Source: Exilibacterium tricleocarpae
GTDB taxonomy: Bacteria; Pseudomonadota; Gammaproteobacteria; Pseudomonadales; Cellvibrionaceae
Direction: 5' to 3'
Assembly (NCBI RefSeq): GCF_007004655.1
Contig: NZ_ML660092.1
Span: forward strand, 292,546 to 356,545
DNA length: 64,000 bases
Both the position numbers and the translations under genes were made by a program. The notes under the pieces were generated by a model. The model was given only the letters and a program-made list of their open reading frames with translations, was not told the origin of the DNA and did not search any database. Shown here in pieces: positions 7,701-15,332 of this stretch (position 1 is its first letter; each line of letters opens with the position of its first letter).

Positions 7701-9823
7701 CCAGTGGTAGGCTTGTTGACTATAGTTATGAAAATGGCCAACTCATCGCCCTGAAAACCAGGAGATCGGCATCTGCGGAGCAGGTTACGTTAGTAGATGC
7801 AATGGTATCGCTACCATTTGGCCCTTTAACAGAAGCCAATTTAGGAAATGGTCTACAGCTCACAAAAGTGTTTGATCTCAACTATGCATTAGATGACATT
7901 GGAGTGAAAAGTGGGTCATTGACTTCACTGTATCGGGATTATTCGTATACCCGTGCGGGAAATATTGACCAAATCTTTGATGAGGTAGATTCGACTAAGT
8001 CTCAGAGTTTTAACTACGATAATTCAAATCGACTAATATTCGCTGACGGTATCTATGGCAGGATTGAATACCAGTATGACGGTGTTGGTAATCGTAAGCT
8101 GTTAACGCTAGATAGTAATAAGGACGGGGTCATTGAGGAGTCGGATAGTTACTTGTATGACATATCAAGCAACCGCTTAGTCAGTATAACTGCGCAATCG
8201 AATATAGTGAGCAGTATTCTCCACGATGCAAATGGGAATATCACCCACAACGCGTGGGCAGGAACCACTTTCTCTTATAACGCGGCAGAGCGATTGGTTG
8301 GTGCACAGATCAATGGCATCACAGCGAACTATACCTATAACAGCCAAGGTCAACGAGTGACTAAAACCATATCTGGCCCCAATATTGATGAGCACATACA
8401 GTACCACTATGGGTTACAAGGGGAGCTACGGGCTGAAACTAAGGGAGATGGTACTCTGATTGCCGAGTATATTTACCTCAATAGCGAACCCATTGCAGTT
8501 GTCAAACCGGGGTCAATAGGGCCCATGTCCAATGGCACCGGTACCGTACCTGCATCTGTTATATACTCAAAAAAGTATAGCGCTGTGGAAGTAGAAGGGG
8601 GCGCGACGTTAAGCGGCACTTCGGTGACATCATACGACGATGCGGCACATGCGGGTCGAAGTACGTTAGCGGTTCAGGGAAAAGTCTACATTGAATTGAA
8701 CAATGTTAGTCCCTATCACATGGTCGGTGTCGCTAGTGAAAACGCTACCTACAACTGGTACACTGGTGCGGTGAACTCAGCGTATTACTACGTGGCTAAT
8801 GGTGGCTTATATGGAGTTGCGACTGGTTCTGGTGGTATTGGTTCATTCAGCGGTACTGTAGGAGTAGCAATTGACAGCCAAACTAAAAGATTCTGGTTAC
8901 GCCAAAGCGATGGCTCGTGGCTAAATGGTGACCCTATAACGGGTGAAGGCGGGATGTCTTTTGCTTCGCTGTCCGGCTCCGAGGTACGAGTGGCCGTTAA
9001 TAACGGGGGCGCTGGATCGGGCACATTAACGATAGATTTAAATCTGGGGGAGCAAGCCTTTATACATTCTACGCCAGAAGGATATAAAGCTGGGCTATTT
9101 AGAGAGAATGTTGTTGATCCAGAAGTTTACTTTATACACAACGATCACCTCAATACCCCACAATTAGTCACTAACTATGATCAAAAAGCTGTATGGCGTG
9201 CTCAGTACAAACCTTTTGGTGAGGCTGTTGTGGATGAGGACCCGGATGCTGATGGGGTGGCGGTGGAGATGCCGTTGCGGTTTCCGGGGCAGTATTTTGA
9301 TCAGGAGACGGGGCTTCATTACAACTACTTTAGGGATTACGACCCAACGATAGGGCGGTATATTCAAAGTGATCCTATTGGGTTGGCTGGTGGGGTTAAT
9401 ACCTATGGCTATGTTCTCCAGAATCCACTTATATATAGTGACCCCAAAGGTCTAGTAACTTCATGTCAGACTAATCCCATACAGTGCTCTGCCGCCGGTA
9501 TGGGCTCTAGAGGGCTCTCGCCAAACGCTGGCAATGCGGCGTCGGGAGCAACTCTAGCTGCAGGCCAACTTAGTCAGGAAAAAACCAAAACTCCAGAAGA
9601 AGAAGGCAGGGATGCAGCGGAACACTTGGAAGAAGATGAATCCTGCCCAGACGCAGATCCTGATAGGAACGGAGAGAACTGTAGAGAAATCAGGTTGCGC
9701 TGCAAAAATATATGCATTGGTAAGTTTTTTTCAAAAAATAGGCGTGGTAACTCTGGAGCATGGGTCGCTAGGTGTGAAACTACTTGCTCGAGGGTTATGG
9801 GTTGTAGCCCTCACCCTTATTAG
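4769..9823 (+). CDS. Large secreted RHS repeat protein with inserted SPRY-like domain
   Basis: 1684 residues. Sec signal peptide at residues ~10-30 (MLVVVLALAASISGAHA), then a Cys-rich segment to about residue 115. A DUF6531-type start follows at ~137 (GNPISIISGNKYQHEVDF), then RHS/YD repeats to ~1250. Residues ~1255-1450 are an insertion not normal for RHS, with the look of a SPRY/concanavalin-like lectin fold (KVYIELNNVSPYHMVGVASE, VGVAIDSQTKRFWLRQSDGS). The RHS core follows (HNDHLNTPQ at ~1455, RFPGQYFDQETG, SDPIGLAGG), then a ~120-residue tip with CX3C pairs at Cys 1645/1649 and 1669/1673. The protein is probably exported and self-encapsulating. The tip's activity is not recognisable. The next gene starts 8 bp downstream. 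No vgrG, hcp or PAAR gene is nearby, so T6SS delivery is not supported. Confidence 0.88.
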   Translation: MKNMSNITAFSKAMLVVVLALAASISGAHASPSCKYVDKSYVNFTTAAAACLQSCATSCEYTALGYTCNEGYRECVQSNDGVGTWKNFYAGTSGCSPDQPYVDEAGQCLPTDKEKENDLGDPGNNGSCSSGVSGAVGNPISIISGNKYQHEVDFVSSIGEMPLRIERSYNSFDYGIYSYAADVNVPWSTQDRIGIFGRNWSSNLDSRLYFINEDKIQIILPDGRRIQFHREGSTNSWSAENTIDHSLVNGNEKYKLNSIDGDQLTFSPAGRLLEQKNKKNQTLTFEYTENLLTKVKDSYGNTLSITYENQVVDKIIVMGMTYDYGYIDANGNLLSSVSYSDAQGAIQSKIYEYTEPDHITALTGIVDETGQRYASWSYDISGRATRSEHAGKEVVEIDYTHADNSTPRYAKVTKYVDDINNTQAELVSKHYIEASPLGGSRLSHFEVDGSVTSCSDAKYNSFNSSNQVEVTTHGNGAVSKFGYDANGNRNLRISGYKWNSSNGKPTIDLGDLVETARMSRVDTQWDASLRQPLEIKYSGKAAGAWSEYQKVNFVYNAEGRVERRIITDLTQIGAPYSTNGRTRTWNYTYTYHDAEKSQLATIATDGPIPGIQDTDISYLDNQGRLVQSTNALGHSIQYSVFNSQGLPTRIVDENGIASTVDYNEKQQVTSYIQASETAEAVTTSYGYYPNGKVRRITLAVGTAQENWIEYSYDASRHLTKVENSQGDYSILTPSVVDGRPLKIEVHDTSGILRYAYQEALDELGRLITIYDANSLIVREYNYDDQNRTVTQNTAESPATEVKKSYNQLKELFEIQHADGNPRYVSYYDYDAQGNLSGVTDQEGNLTRYLYDGFGQLIQLNSADTGISQYWYDEAGNLKQETNQSGQVIEYDYDLLSRIKEKRYVGFDSETVVYTYDDTTNGNHGIGRLTAIAGPSGGYERKYDALGRLIYRGYTVEGGLYEWRYHFGVADYLTQMEYPSGRLVDYSYENGQLIALKTRRSASAEQVTLVDAMVSLPFGPLTEANLGNGLQLTKVFDLNYALDDIGVKSGSLTSLYRDYSYTRAGNIDQIFDEVDSTKSQSFNYDNSNRLIFADGIYGRIEYQYDGVGNRKLLTLDSNKDGVIEESDSYLYDISSNRLVSITAQSNIVSSILHDANGNITHNAWAGTTFSYNAAERLVGAQINGITANYTYNSQGQRVTKTISGPNIDEHIQYHYGLQGELRAETKGDGTLIAEYIYLNSEPIAVVKPGSIGPMSNGTGTVPASVIYSKKYSAVEVEGGATLSGTSVTSYDDAAHAGRSTLAVQGKVYIELNNVSPYHMVGVASENATYNWYTGAVNSAYYYVANGGLYGVATGSGGIGSFSGTVGVAIDSQTKRFWLRQSDGSWLNGDPITGEGGMSFASLSGSEVRVAVNNGGAGSGTLTIDLNLGEQAFIHSTPEGYKAGLFRENVVDPEVYFIHNDHLNTPQLVTNYDQKAVWRAQYKPFGEAVVDEDPDADGVAVEMPLRFPGQYFDQETGLHYNYFRDYDPTIGRYIQSDPIGLAGGVNTYGYVLQNPLIYSDPKGLVTSCQTNPIQCSAAGMGSRGLSPNAGNAASGATLAAGQLSQEKTKTPEEEGRDAAEHLEEDESCPDADPDRNGENCREIRLRCKNICIGKFFSKNRRGNSGAWVARCETTCSRVMGCSPHPY
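9213..9382 (+). repeat. RHS core DNA repeat, copy 2
   Basis: Counterpart of 2535-2707. Sequence similarity between the two RHS genes jumps exactly over the segment encoding the end of the core and drops again at the tip, as expected where recombination swaps tips. Confidence 0.75.
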
Positions 9824-9831
9824 GAAATGAT

Positions 9832-10083
9832 ATGAATCGAGAGTTAGCAAAGAAACTTATGAGTGAGCTTCTTGAATGCCATAGAGCCATGGATATTGCT
9901 GAATTCACAGCAAGGGAAATCAAAGATGAGAAACTATCTTACGAGATAAGGCATGCAATCGTGTCCGCCTCTTCGCATCTTTATTCAGATGCCATGGGTC
10001 GTATTATCTCAAGGTTTCCTGAACTCGAACCTTATCCATCAGAAGGTGAACAAGAGCAAGAGAGGGGATCGAGTCTTGACTAA
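9832..10083 (+). CDS. Small hypothetical protein behind the RHS tip (candidate partner/immunity)
   Basis: 83 residues, ATG at 9832, with AGGA overlapping the RHS stop codon as a well-spaced ribosome binding site; it is thus translationally linked to the large RHS gene. The protein is charged and mostly helical by eye (NRELAKKLMSELLECHRAMD, TAREIKDEKLSYEIRHAIVS) with an acidic C-terminal tail. No signal peptide and no family recognised. Position directly behind a variable toxin-type tip is where immunity genes normally sit, so this is the natural candidate, by context only. Confidence 0.6.
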   Translation: MNRELAKKLMSELLECHRAMDIAEFTAREIKDEKLSYEIRHAIVSASSHLYSDAMGRIISRFPELEPYPSEGEQEQERGSSLD

Positions 10084-10097
10084 TAGTTAATGTTTAA

Positions 10098-10241
10098 ATG
10101 CAAGCCATGTTACACACTTTTCTAAACGCAAAAGAAAAGGTAACGGAGGATATAAAGTTTAATCAATGCCCTGAGGAACTGCTAAGAAAATTGGAATTAG
10201 TAGGTCTGGAATCCTCGGGCTATTCGCAGTTTCATGTATAG
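10098..10241 (+). CDS. 47-residue ORF carrying repeat copy 2 (intact or remnant)
   Basis: ATG at 10098 to TAG at 10239-10241. The peptide starts MQAMLHTFLNAKEKVTEDIK and ends GLESSGYSQFHV; its last ~35 codons are the 108-bp repeat also found, broken by stops, at 4124-4231. Four base differences between copies have left this one open. No clear Shine-Dalgarno lies upstream, so it may be the C-terminal remnant of a longer accessory gene rather than a functional microprotein. Either way it shows that the repeat derives from coding DNA. Confidence 0.4.
   Translation: MQAMLHTFLNAKEKVTEDIKFNQCPEELLRKLELVGLESSGYSQFHV
10133..10240 (+). repeat. 108-bp direct repeat, copy 2
   Basis: Direct-orientation partner of 4124-4231, about 96 percent identical by eye, offset by 6009 bp. 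The two copies bracket the whole second RHS gene plus its small downstream gene. Confidence 0.85.
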
Positions 10242-10316
10242 TTAAATGGTGAGCGTCCGGTCTACCACACCTGAACTCAGTAGCGAGGCAATCACCATAA
10301 AAAAGCAGCGCAGCCC

Positions 10317-10517
10317 TCACCGCCCCTCCAAATCATCCGACAGCACATCATCATAGAGCGAGTTCCCCTTAATCCGATGCTCTTCATTGGCCCATTCACC
10401 AAAGTCAATCAACTGGCAGCGTTTGCTGCAAAACGGCCGATAGGGGAAATCATCGTTCCACAGTACTTTCGCCTTACAGGTGGGGCACTCAAGTTCCAGC
10501 GGCGGTTTCTCGGCCAT
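10317..10517 (-). CDS. yacG: DNA gyrase inhibitor YacG
   Basis: 66 residues. Zinc-ribbon cysteines are seen in [10 protein letters not shown] and [21 protein letters not shown], the diagnostic YacG pattern (CPxC..CSxRC..DLG.W). YacG binds GyrB and inhibits gyrase in characterised species. It is the last gene of a minus-strand run pilB-pilC-pilD-coaE-yacG, starting 3 bp after the coaE stop, an arrangement common in pseudomonads and relatives. It is also the first core gene after the RHS island. Confidence 0.93.
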   Translation of the reverse strand: MAEKPPLELECPTCKAKVLWNDDFPYRPFCSKRCQLIDFGEWANEEHRIKGNSLYDDVLSDDLEGR

Positions 10518-10520
10518 CGA

Positions 10521-11126
10521 TCAATCTCCGTGCTCGGCTGCCATTTTCAGATACTGCTGGTGCAGCTTCTCGACCGCGCGTTCTAAATCCTCCAGGTTGC
10601 CGTCGTTGACTAGCACATCATCGGCGCACTTCAAGCGCCGCTCCCGGTTGGCCTGGGTCTTCATAATGGCTTTAACCTGCGCCTCTGTGTTGTTGTCTCT
10701 CGCCATGGTTCGCGCTAACTGCAGTTGTTCGGGAATATCCACCACCAGGATGCGCTGGGTCAGGCGGTGCTGACTGGTCTCCACCAGCAAGGGCGAAACC
10801 AGGATGCTATAGGCACTGGTGGCGTTGCGCAGGCCGCTTTTCAATTCCTCGAAGATAAGGGGATGCAGCAACCGCTCCAGCCAACTGCGCTGGCCCGGGT
10901 CCTGGAATACGATCTGCCGCAACGCGGCCCGGTTGAGGGCGCCGTCGGCGTCGAGGATATCGGCGCCGAAATGCTCGGCGATGGCTGCCAGTGCCGGGCG
11001 GCCCTTCTCTACCACGGTGCGGGCGGCGATATCGGCGTCCATTACGGTGACGCCCAGGCGCTCGAAACATGCCGACACGGCGGATTTACCGCTGCCGATA
11101 CCGCCGGTAAGACCTACGATGAACAT
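10521..11126 (-). CDS. coaE: Dephospho-CoA kinase
   Basis: 201 residues from the ATG at 11126; an upstream in-frame ATG at 11171 would add 15 residues outside the family pattern, so the inner start is chosen. The P-loop GLTGGIGSGKS lies at residues ~5-15, followed by DADIAAR, and the late VLVNDGNLEDLERAVE helix is typical. It catalyses the last step of coenzyme A synthesis (phosphorylation of the 3'-OH of dephospho-CoA) in the cytoplasm. Length matches the family (~200). It lies in the pil operon between pilD and yacG. Confidence 0.95.
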   Translation of the reverse strand: MFIVGLTGGIGSGKSAVSACFERLGVTVMDADIAARTVVEKGRPALAAIAEHFGADILDADGALNRAALRQIVFQDPGQRSWLERLLHPLIFEELKSGLRNATSAYSILVSPLLVETSQHRLTQRILVVDIPEQLQLARTMARDNNTEAQVKAIMKTQANRERRLKCADDVLVNDGNLEDLERAVEKLHQQYLKMAAEHGD

Positions 11127-11190
11127 GCCCGGGAACCTTTGTGTGGATGGAAGCTGTATGGATCGGTGCATCGAACCCGGCTGTCACGGG

Positions 11191-12036
11191 TCAGGACGCC
11201 AGCCCCATAAAGCGAAAATAGGCAGTGGTTATCTTATCGCCCCACATCAAGGTTATCCAGCCGGCAATGGCCAGGTAAGGGCCAAAAGGGATCGGAATAT
11301 TTTTATCGCGCCCCCGAATTAAAATGGCGGCAATACCAATGACCGCCCCCACCAGGGACGACATGATAATAATGACCGGCAGCGCCTGCCAGCCGAGCCA
11401 GGCGCCCAGGGCTGCGAGCAGCTTGAAGTCGCCGTAGCCCATGCCTTCCTTACCGGTGACCAGCTTAAACAGCCAGTAGATCGACCATAAAACCAGGTAG
11501 CCGGCGGCGGCGCCATAGAGCGCATCCTCAAGCGGGGCAAACAGGCCCTGGGCGTTGGCCAGAAGTCCCAGCCACAGCAGTGGCAAGGTGATGCTGTCGG
11601 GCAGTAATTGATGGTCGATGTCGATGACGGTCAGTGTGATCAGGCACCAGGTGAGTACCAGCACCAGAGCCGTCTGCACGCTGGCGCCCATCTGCAGGGC
11701 GACAAATCCGCATAGCAGTCCCGATATCAGTTCAATTATCGGGTAGCGAGGGGAAATTCGCTCGCGGCACTTTGCACAGCGTCCCTTGAGAAACAGGTAG
11801 CTGATAACGGGGATATTTTCCCAGGGTTTGATGCGATGACCGCAATGGGGGCAGGTGGAGTTGGGTACCACCAGATTGAAGCGGGGGCCGGGATCGTTTT
11901 CCAACTCCAGCAGTTCGCAGCAGTCCTGTTTCCAGGACTGCTGCATCATTTGCGGGAGTCGGATGATAACGACGTTTAAGAAGCTGCCGACCAGCAGGCC
12001 CAGCACTACGGCGAGGGCGATAACATAGGTTTCCAT
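11191..12036 (-). CDS. pilD: Type IV prepilin peptidase / N-methyltransferase
   Basis: 281 residues, polytopic inner-membrane protein. The N-terminal cytoplasmic loop has the zinc-type tetracysteine (CPHCGHRIKPWENIPVISYL and CAKCRERISPRYPIIE). The two catalytic aspartates are seen in DIDHQLLPD and GYGDFKLLAALGAWLG. It cleaves the prepilin leader after glycine and methylates the new N-terminal Phe of PilA and of pseudopilins, including the pilin encoded nearby. It starts 10 bp after the pilC stop in the same operon. Confidence 0.96.
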   Translation of the reverse strand: METYVIALAVVLGLLVGSFLNVVIIRLPQMMQQSWKQDCCELLELENDPGPRFNLVVPNSTCPHCGHRIKPWENIPVISYLFLKGRCAKCRERISPRYPIIELISGLLCGFVALQMGASVQTALVLVLTWCLITLTVIDIDHQLLPDSITLPLLWLGLLANAQGLFAPLEDALYGAAAGYLVLWSIYWLFKLVTGKEGMGYGDFKLLAALGAWLGWQALPVIIIMSSLVGAVIGIAAILIRGRDKNIPIPFGPYLAIAGWITLMWGDKITTAYFRFMGLAS

Positions 12037-12046
12037 TCGCTGTGGG

Positions 12047-13264
12047 TTACACCACCTGGCCGATTTGGAAGATGGGGAGGTACATGGCGATCATTAGGCC
12101 GCCTACGAGGATGCCGAGGACTGCCATGATCAACGGTTCCAGCAAGGAGGTGAGGTTATCGACCAGGTTGTCCACCGCCTCTTCATAGAAAACCGCTACT
12201 TTATCAAGCATTTCATCCAGCGCGCCCGATTCCTCGCCAATAGCTGTCATCTGTAGCACCATGGCGGGGAATTTGCCGGTTGCTCTCATTGCCGCGTTGA
12301 GTTGGATGCCCGTAGAGACATCGTCGCGTACCTTTTCTACTGCTTCCTGGTAGGGGGCGCTACCGGTGGCACCGGCGACTGAATCGAGTGCGTCTATCAA
12401 GGGGACACCAGCGGCAAAGGTGGTAGAGAGAGTGCGGGCGAAGCGGGCAAGGATTGAATTGAAAACGATCAGTCCGACTACAGGCAGTTTCAATGTCACT
12501 CTGTCTACAAAGGCAGCAAACTTCTTATTGCGTAACCGGGCTTCTTTAAACGCGAACCCAGCGGCTATTATGCCTAACAAGATAAAAAACCAGAGGTCCT
12601 GGACAGTGTCAGATAACCCCAGGACAAACAGTGTAAACGCGGGCAGGTCGGCGCCAAAGCTGCTGAATGTCTCGGCGAACTGCGGCACAACCTTGACCAG
12701 TAGAATACCCGTGACGATCACTGCTACCACAATAACCGCTATGGGGTAGGTCATGGCCTTTTTGATCTTCGCTTTGATCGCCTCGGTTTTTTCTTTGTAG
12801 AGAGCGATTCGGTCAAGCATGGTTTCCAGGGCACCGGACTGCTCGCCTGAGTCCACCAGGTTGCAAAAAAGATCGTCGAAGTGGCGCGGATGCTTCCGCA
12901 GTGAGTTGGCGAAACCGCCCCCGGCCGCGACGTCTTCGCGGATGCTCAGCACCAGCTCTTTCAATGCCGGGTTTTCGACCCCGTCGGCGACGATTTCGAA
13001 GCTTTGCACCAAAGGCACTCCGGCTTTCATCATAGTGGCCATCTGGCGGGTAAAGATGGCGATATCCATCGGCTTGATCGGCTTTTTGCCGCCGCCAAAC
13101 AGCGGTTTCGGCTTTTTGCGCACTGAACGCGCTGAAATGCCCTGTTTTAACAGTTGGGCTTTGATAAGCGCTGAACTGTTGCCGCTGATCTCTCCCTGGA
13201 TCGACTTACCTTTCCTGTCAACGCCTTTGTAGACGTACATGCTTGCTGTTGAGGAGGCCGCCAT
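12047..13264 (-). CDS. pilC: Type IV pilus inner-membrane platform protein
   Basis: 405 residues. Two T2SSF/GspF domains are recognisable: IFTRQMATMMKAGVPLVQSF (around residue 70) and ARFARTLSTTFAAGVPLIDA (around 270). Each is followed by membrane segments; the last is LEPLIMAVLGILVGGLMIAM. PilC anchors the PilB/PilT motor and the growing pilus in the inner membrane. ATG at 13264 lies 4 bp after the pilB stop, so the two are co-translated. Confidence 0.96.
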   Translation of the reverse strand: MAASSTASMYVYKGVDRKGKSIQGEISGNSSALIKAQLLKQGISARSVRKKPKPLFGGGKKPIKPMDIAIFTRQMATMMKAGVPLVQSFEIVADGVENPALKELVLSIREDVAAGGGFANSLRKHPRHFDDLFCNLVDSGEQSGALETMLDRIALYKEKTEAIKAKIKKAMTYPIAVIVVAVIVTGILLVKVVPQFAETFSSFGADLPAFTLFVLGLSDTVQDLWFFILLGIIAAGFAFKEARLRNKKFAAFVDRVTLKLPVVGLIVFNSILARFARTLSTTFAAGVPLIDALDSVAGATGSAPYQEAVEKVRDDVSTGIQLNAAMRATGKFPAMVLQMTAIGEESGALDEMLDKVAVFYEEAVDNLVDNLTSLLEPLIMAVLGILVGGLMIAMYLPIFQIGQVV

Positions 13265-13268
13265 GTGC

Positions 13269-14999
13269 TTAGTCCTTAGTTACCCGATTTGCTTCTTCTA
13301 GGCTGGTGAGCCCTTCTGCCGCTTTGCGCAGTGCCGATACCCTAAGGTTGTTGAACCCCTCTTCTTTGGCGAGGTTGGCTATTTGCAATGCGTTACCGCC
13401 CTCCATTATAAGTGCGGAGATTTTTGGGGTGATGCGAACTACTTCATAAACTCCGACGCGGCCCTTATAGCCGTTTGTGCACTGGGAGCAGCCGACAGGG
13501 TGAAAGAGTTGTATGTCAGCGGGGGCAACGCCGATATCGTCAAAGCCCTCCTGGCGCAGGATCTCTTTGGGGATATCGTCAGCCGGCTTTTTGCAGGCGT
13601 TGCACAGGCGCCGGGCCAGGCGTTGGGCGATAATCAGGCTAACGGTGGTGGCCACGTTAAAGGCGGGGACCCCCATATTCAGCAGGCGTGTCAGGGTTTC
13701 CGGGGCGCTGTTGGTATGTAGCGTGGAGAGGACCAAGTGGCCGGTCTGGGCGGCCTTGATGCCGATTTCAGCCGTCTCCAGATCGCGTATTTCCCCAACC
13801 ATCACGATATCCGGGTCCTGCCGCAGGAAGGAGCGCAGGGACTCGGCAAAGGTCAGACCCACCCGGGTGTTGATCTGGACCTGGTTGATGCCCTCCAGGT
13901 TGATTTCCACTGGGTCTTCCGCCGTGGAGATGTTCCTTTCCGGTGTATTGAGGATATTTAGGCCGGTGTAGAGCGATACTGTCTTGCCGCTGCCGGTGGG
14001 GCCGGTCACCAGGATCATGCCCTGGGGTTGATGTAGGGCGTCCAAGTACAGCTTTTTCTGATTGTCTTCGTAGCCCAGGGCGTCGATGCCCAGCTTTGCC
14101 GAGCTGGGGTCGAGTATCCGCAGTACGATCTTCTCGCCAAACAGGGTGGGCAGGGTGTTGACCCGGAAATCGATAGCCCTGGACTTGGATATCTTCATCT
14201 TGATCCGGCCGTCCTGGGGGACCCGCCGTTCGGAGATATCCATTTGTGACATCACCTTTAGCCGTGCCGCGAGTCGGGTGGCCAGGTTATTGGGGGGCTT
14301 GGTGACTTCGTGCAGTATCCCGTCGGTGCGAAATCTGACCCGATAGGTCTTTTCGTAGGGTTCGAAATGGATATCGGAGGCGTTGCCTTTAATGGCGTCC
14401 AGCAGGACCTTGTTGATAAAGCGAACGATGGGGGCTTCGTCGGCCTCGGCGGCTTCATCGGCACCCGGCATGGCTTCTTCATCGACCGCTTCGATATCGA
14501 GATCGTCCAGACTGTCCTCGTCCAGACCGCCCAGGGTATCTCCCAACGACTCCTCCTGGGACTGGATAAAGTCGTCTATGGCTTTAGTCAGTTTATCTGC
14601 TTCGACCAAAATGGGATCGGTAGTGATACCGGTGTGGAATTTAATCTCATCGAGAGCGTGCAGGTTGGTGGGGTCTGCAATGGCGATAAACAGTCGGTTG
14701 CCGCGGCGATACAGGGGGAGTGCATGGTGCTTTTTGATCAGTTTTTGGTCAACCAAGCCTTTGGGCAGGCTGTCTTTACTTATAGTATCGAGATTTACCA
14801 ATGGGGTGCCGAATTCGTCTGAGGCTGCGCCGGCCAGGCTGAGGGCGTCGACTAGCTTACCATTGACCAAATACTGTGCCAGTGGTTGTTTTTCCCTCAA
14901 GGCCTGGGCACTCGCGTCCGCCGCCTGGCTGTCGCTAAGTAGCTTGTCGAGGACCAGGCGTCTGGCCAGGCCGCTGATGGCGGTTGATGGAGCGTTCAT
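13269..14999 (-). CDS. pilB: Type IV pilus extension ATPase
   Basis: 576 residues. An MshE-N/GspE-N domain precedes the ATPase core. Walker A GPTGSGKTVSLY, Asp box (ISTAEDPVEI), Walker B (DPDIVMVGEIRD), His box (GHLVLSTLHTNSAPE) and the zinc tetracysteine (CNACKK and CSQCTNGYKGRVG) are all intact. It powers pilus extension at the PilC platform. First gene of the minus-strand pilBCD-coaE-yacG run and divergent from pilA. Confidence 0.97.
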   Translation of the reverse strand: MNAPSTAISGLARRLVLDKLLSDSQAADASAQALREKQPLAQYLVNGKLVDALSLAGAASDEFGTPLVNLDTISKDSLPKGLVDQKLIKKHHALPLYRRGNRLFIAIADPTNLHALDEIKFHTGITTDPILVEADKLTKAIDDFIQSQEESLGDTLGGLDEDSLDDLDIEAVDEEAMPGADEAAEADEAPIVRFINKVLLDAIKGNASDIHFEPYEKTYRVRFRTDGILHEVTKPPNNLATRLAARLKVMSQMDISERRVPQDGRIKMKISKSRAIDFRVNTLPTLFGEKIVLRILDPSSAKLGIDALGYEDNQKKLYLDALHQPQGMILVTGPTGSGKTVSLYTGLNILNTPERNISTAEDPVEINLEGINQVQINTRVGLTFAESLRSFLRQDPDIVMVGEIRDLETAEIGIKAAQTGHLVLSTLHTNSAPETLTRLLNMGVPAFNVATTVSLIIAQRLARRLCNACKKPADDIPKEILRQEGFDDIGVAPADIQLFHPVGCSQCTNGYKGRVGVYEVVRITPKISALIMEGGNALQIANLAKEEGFNNLRVSALRKAAEGLTSLEEANRVTKD

Positions 15000-15332
15000 A
15001 TACCGTGTGATCCCGAGCTTTGAGCGAAGCTAAACTGCTGAATGAACTAAAGACACTAACTGTATGTAATTATTGAAGGTTTGTAAAACAGTCAGCCAGC
15101 GCGATTCTTATGTTTGCTCAGTTGTTATGATAGCTGAGAGATCACCCAGCGGTGGCATTTGAGTGACAAATATCGTCACTAAGTGAAAAAAAATGTAGCC
15201 TGAATGTGTTTTTTGCTTTAGTGGGAAGCGTAAGTTATTGGTAACAAAAGAATTTTTGACTTGGCATATTTTCTGCTGAAGAATCGTCACTCTTTCATTT
15301 ACTAAAAACTGGGTATTTTGGAGTTCCAAGTC
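15000..15332. other. Divergent pilB/pilA control region
   Basis: 333 bp between the two pilus units, AT-rich on the pilA side. It holds a clear sigma-54-type promoter for pilA (15261-15278). On the pilB side I see no convincing sigma-70 hexamers. No tandem repeats here, unlike many other spacers of this window. Confidence 0.6.
15261..15278 (+). promoter_or_regulatory. Sigma-54 (RpoN) -24/-12 promoter of pilA
   Basis: TTGGCA-tattttc-TGCTG. GG at 15263-15264 and GC at 15275-15276 are exactly 10 nt apart, the required spacing. The predicted start of transcription is near 15288, giving a ~45-nt leader before the pilA ATG at 15333. pilA is RpoN/PilR-dependent in Pseudomonas; I infer the same here. 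Confidence 0.82.

Noticed and set aside
341-9823. T6SS-type RHS effector
   Set aside because: Both RHS proteins have Sec signal peptides and no PAAR domain; no vgrG, hcp or tss gene is present.
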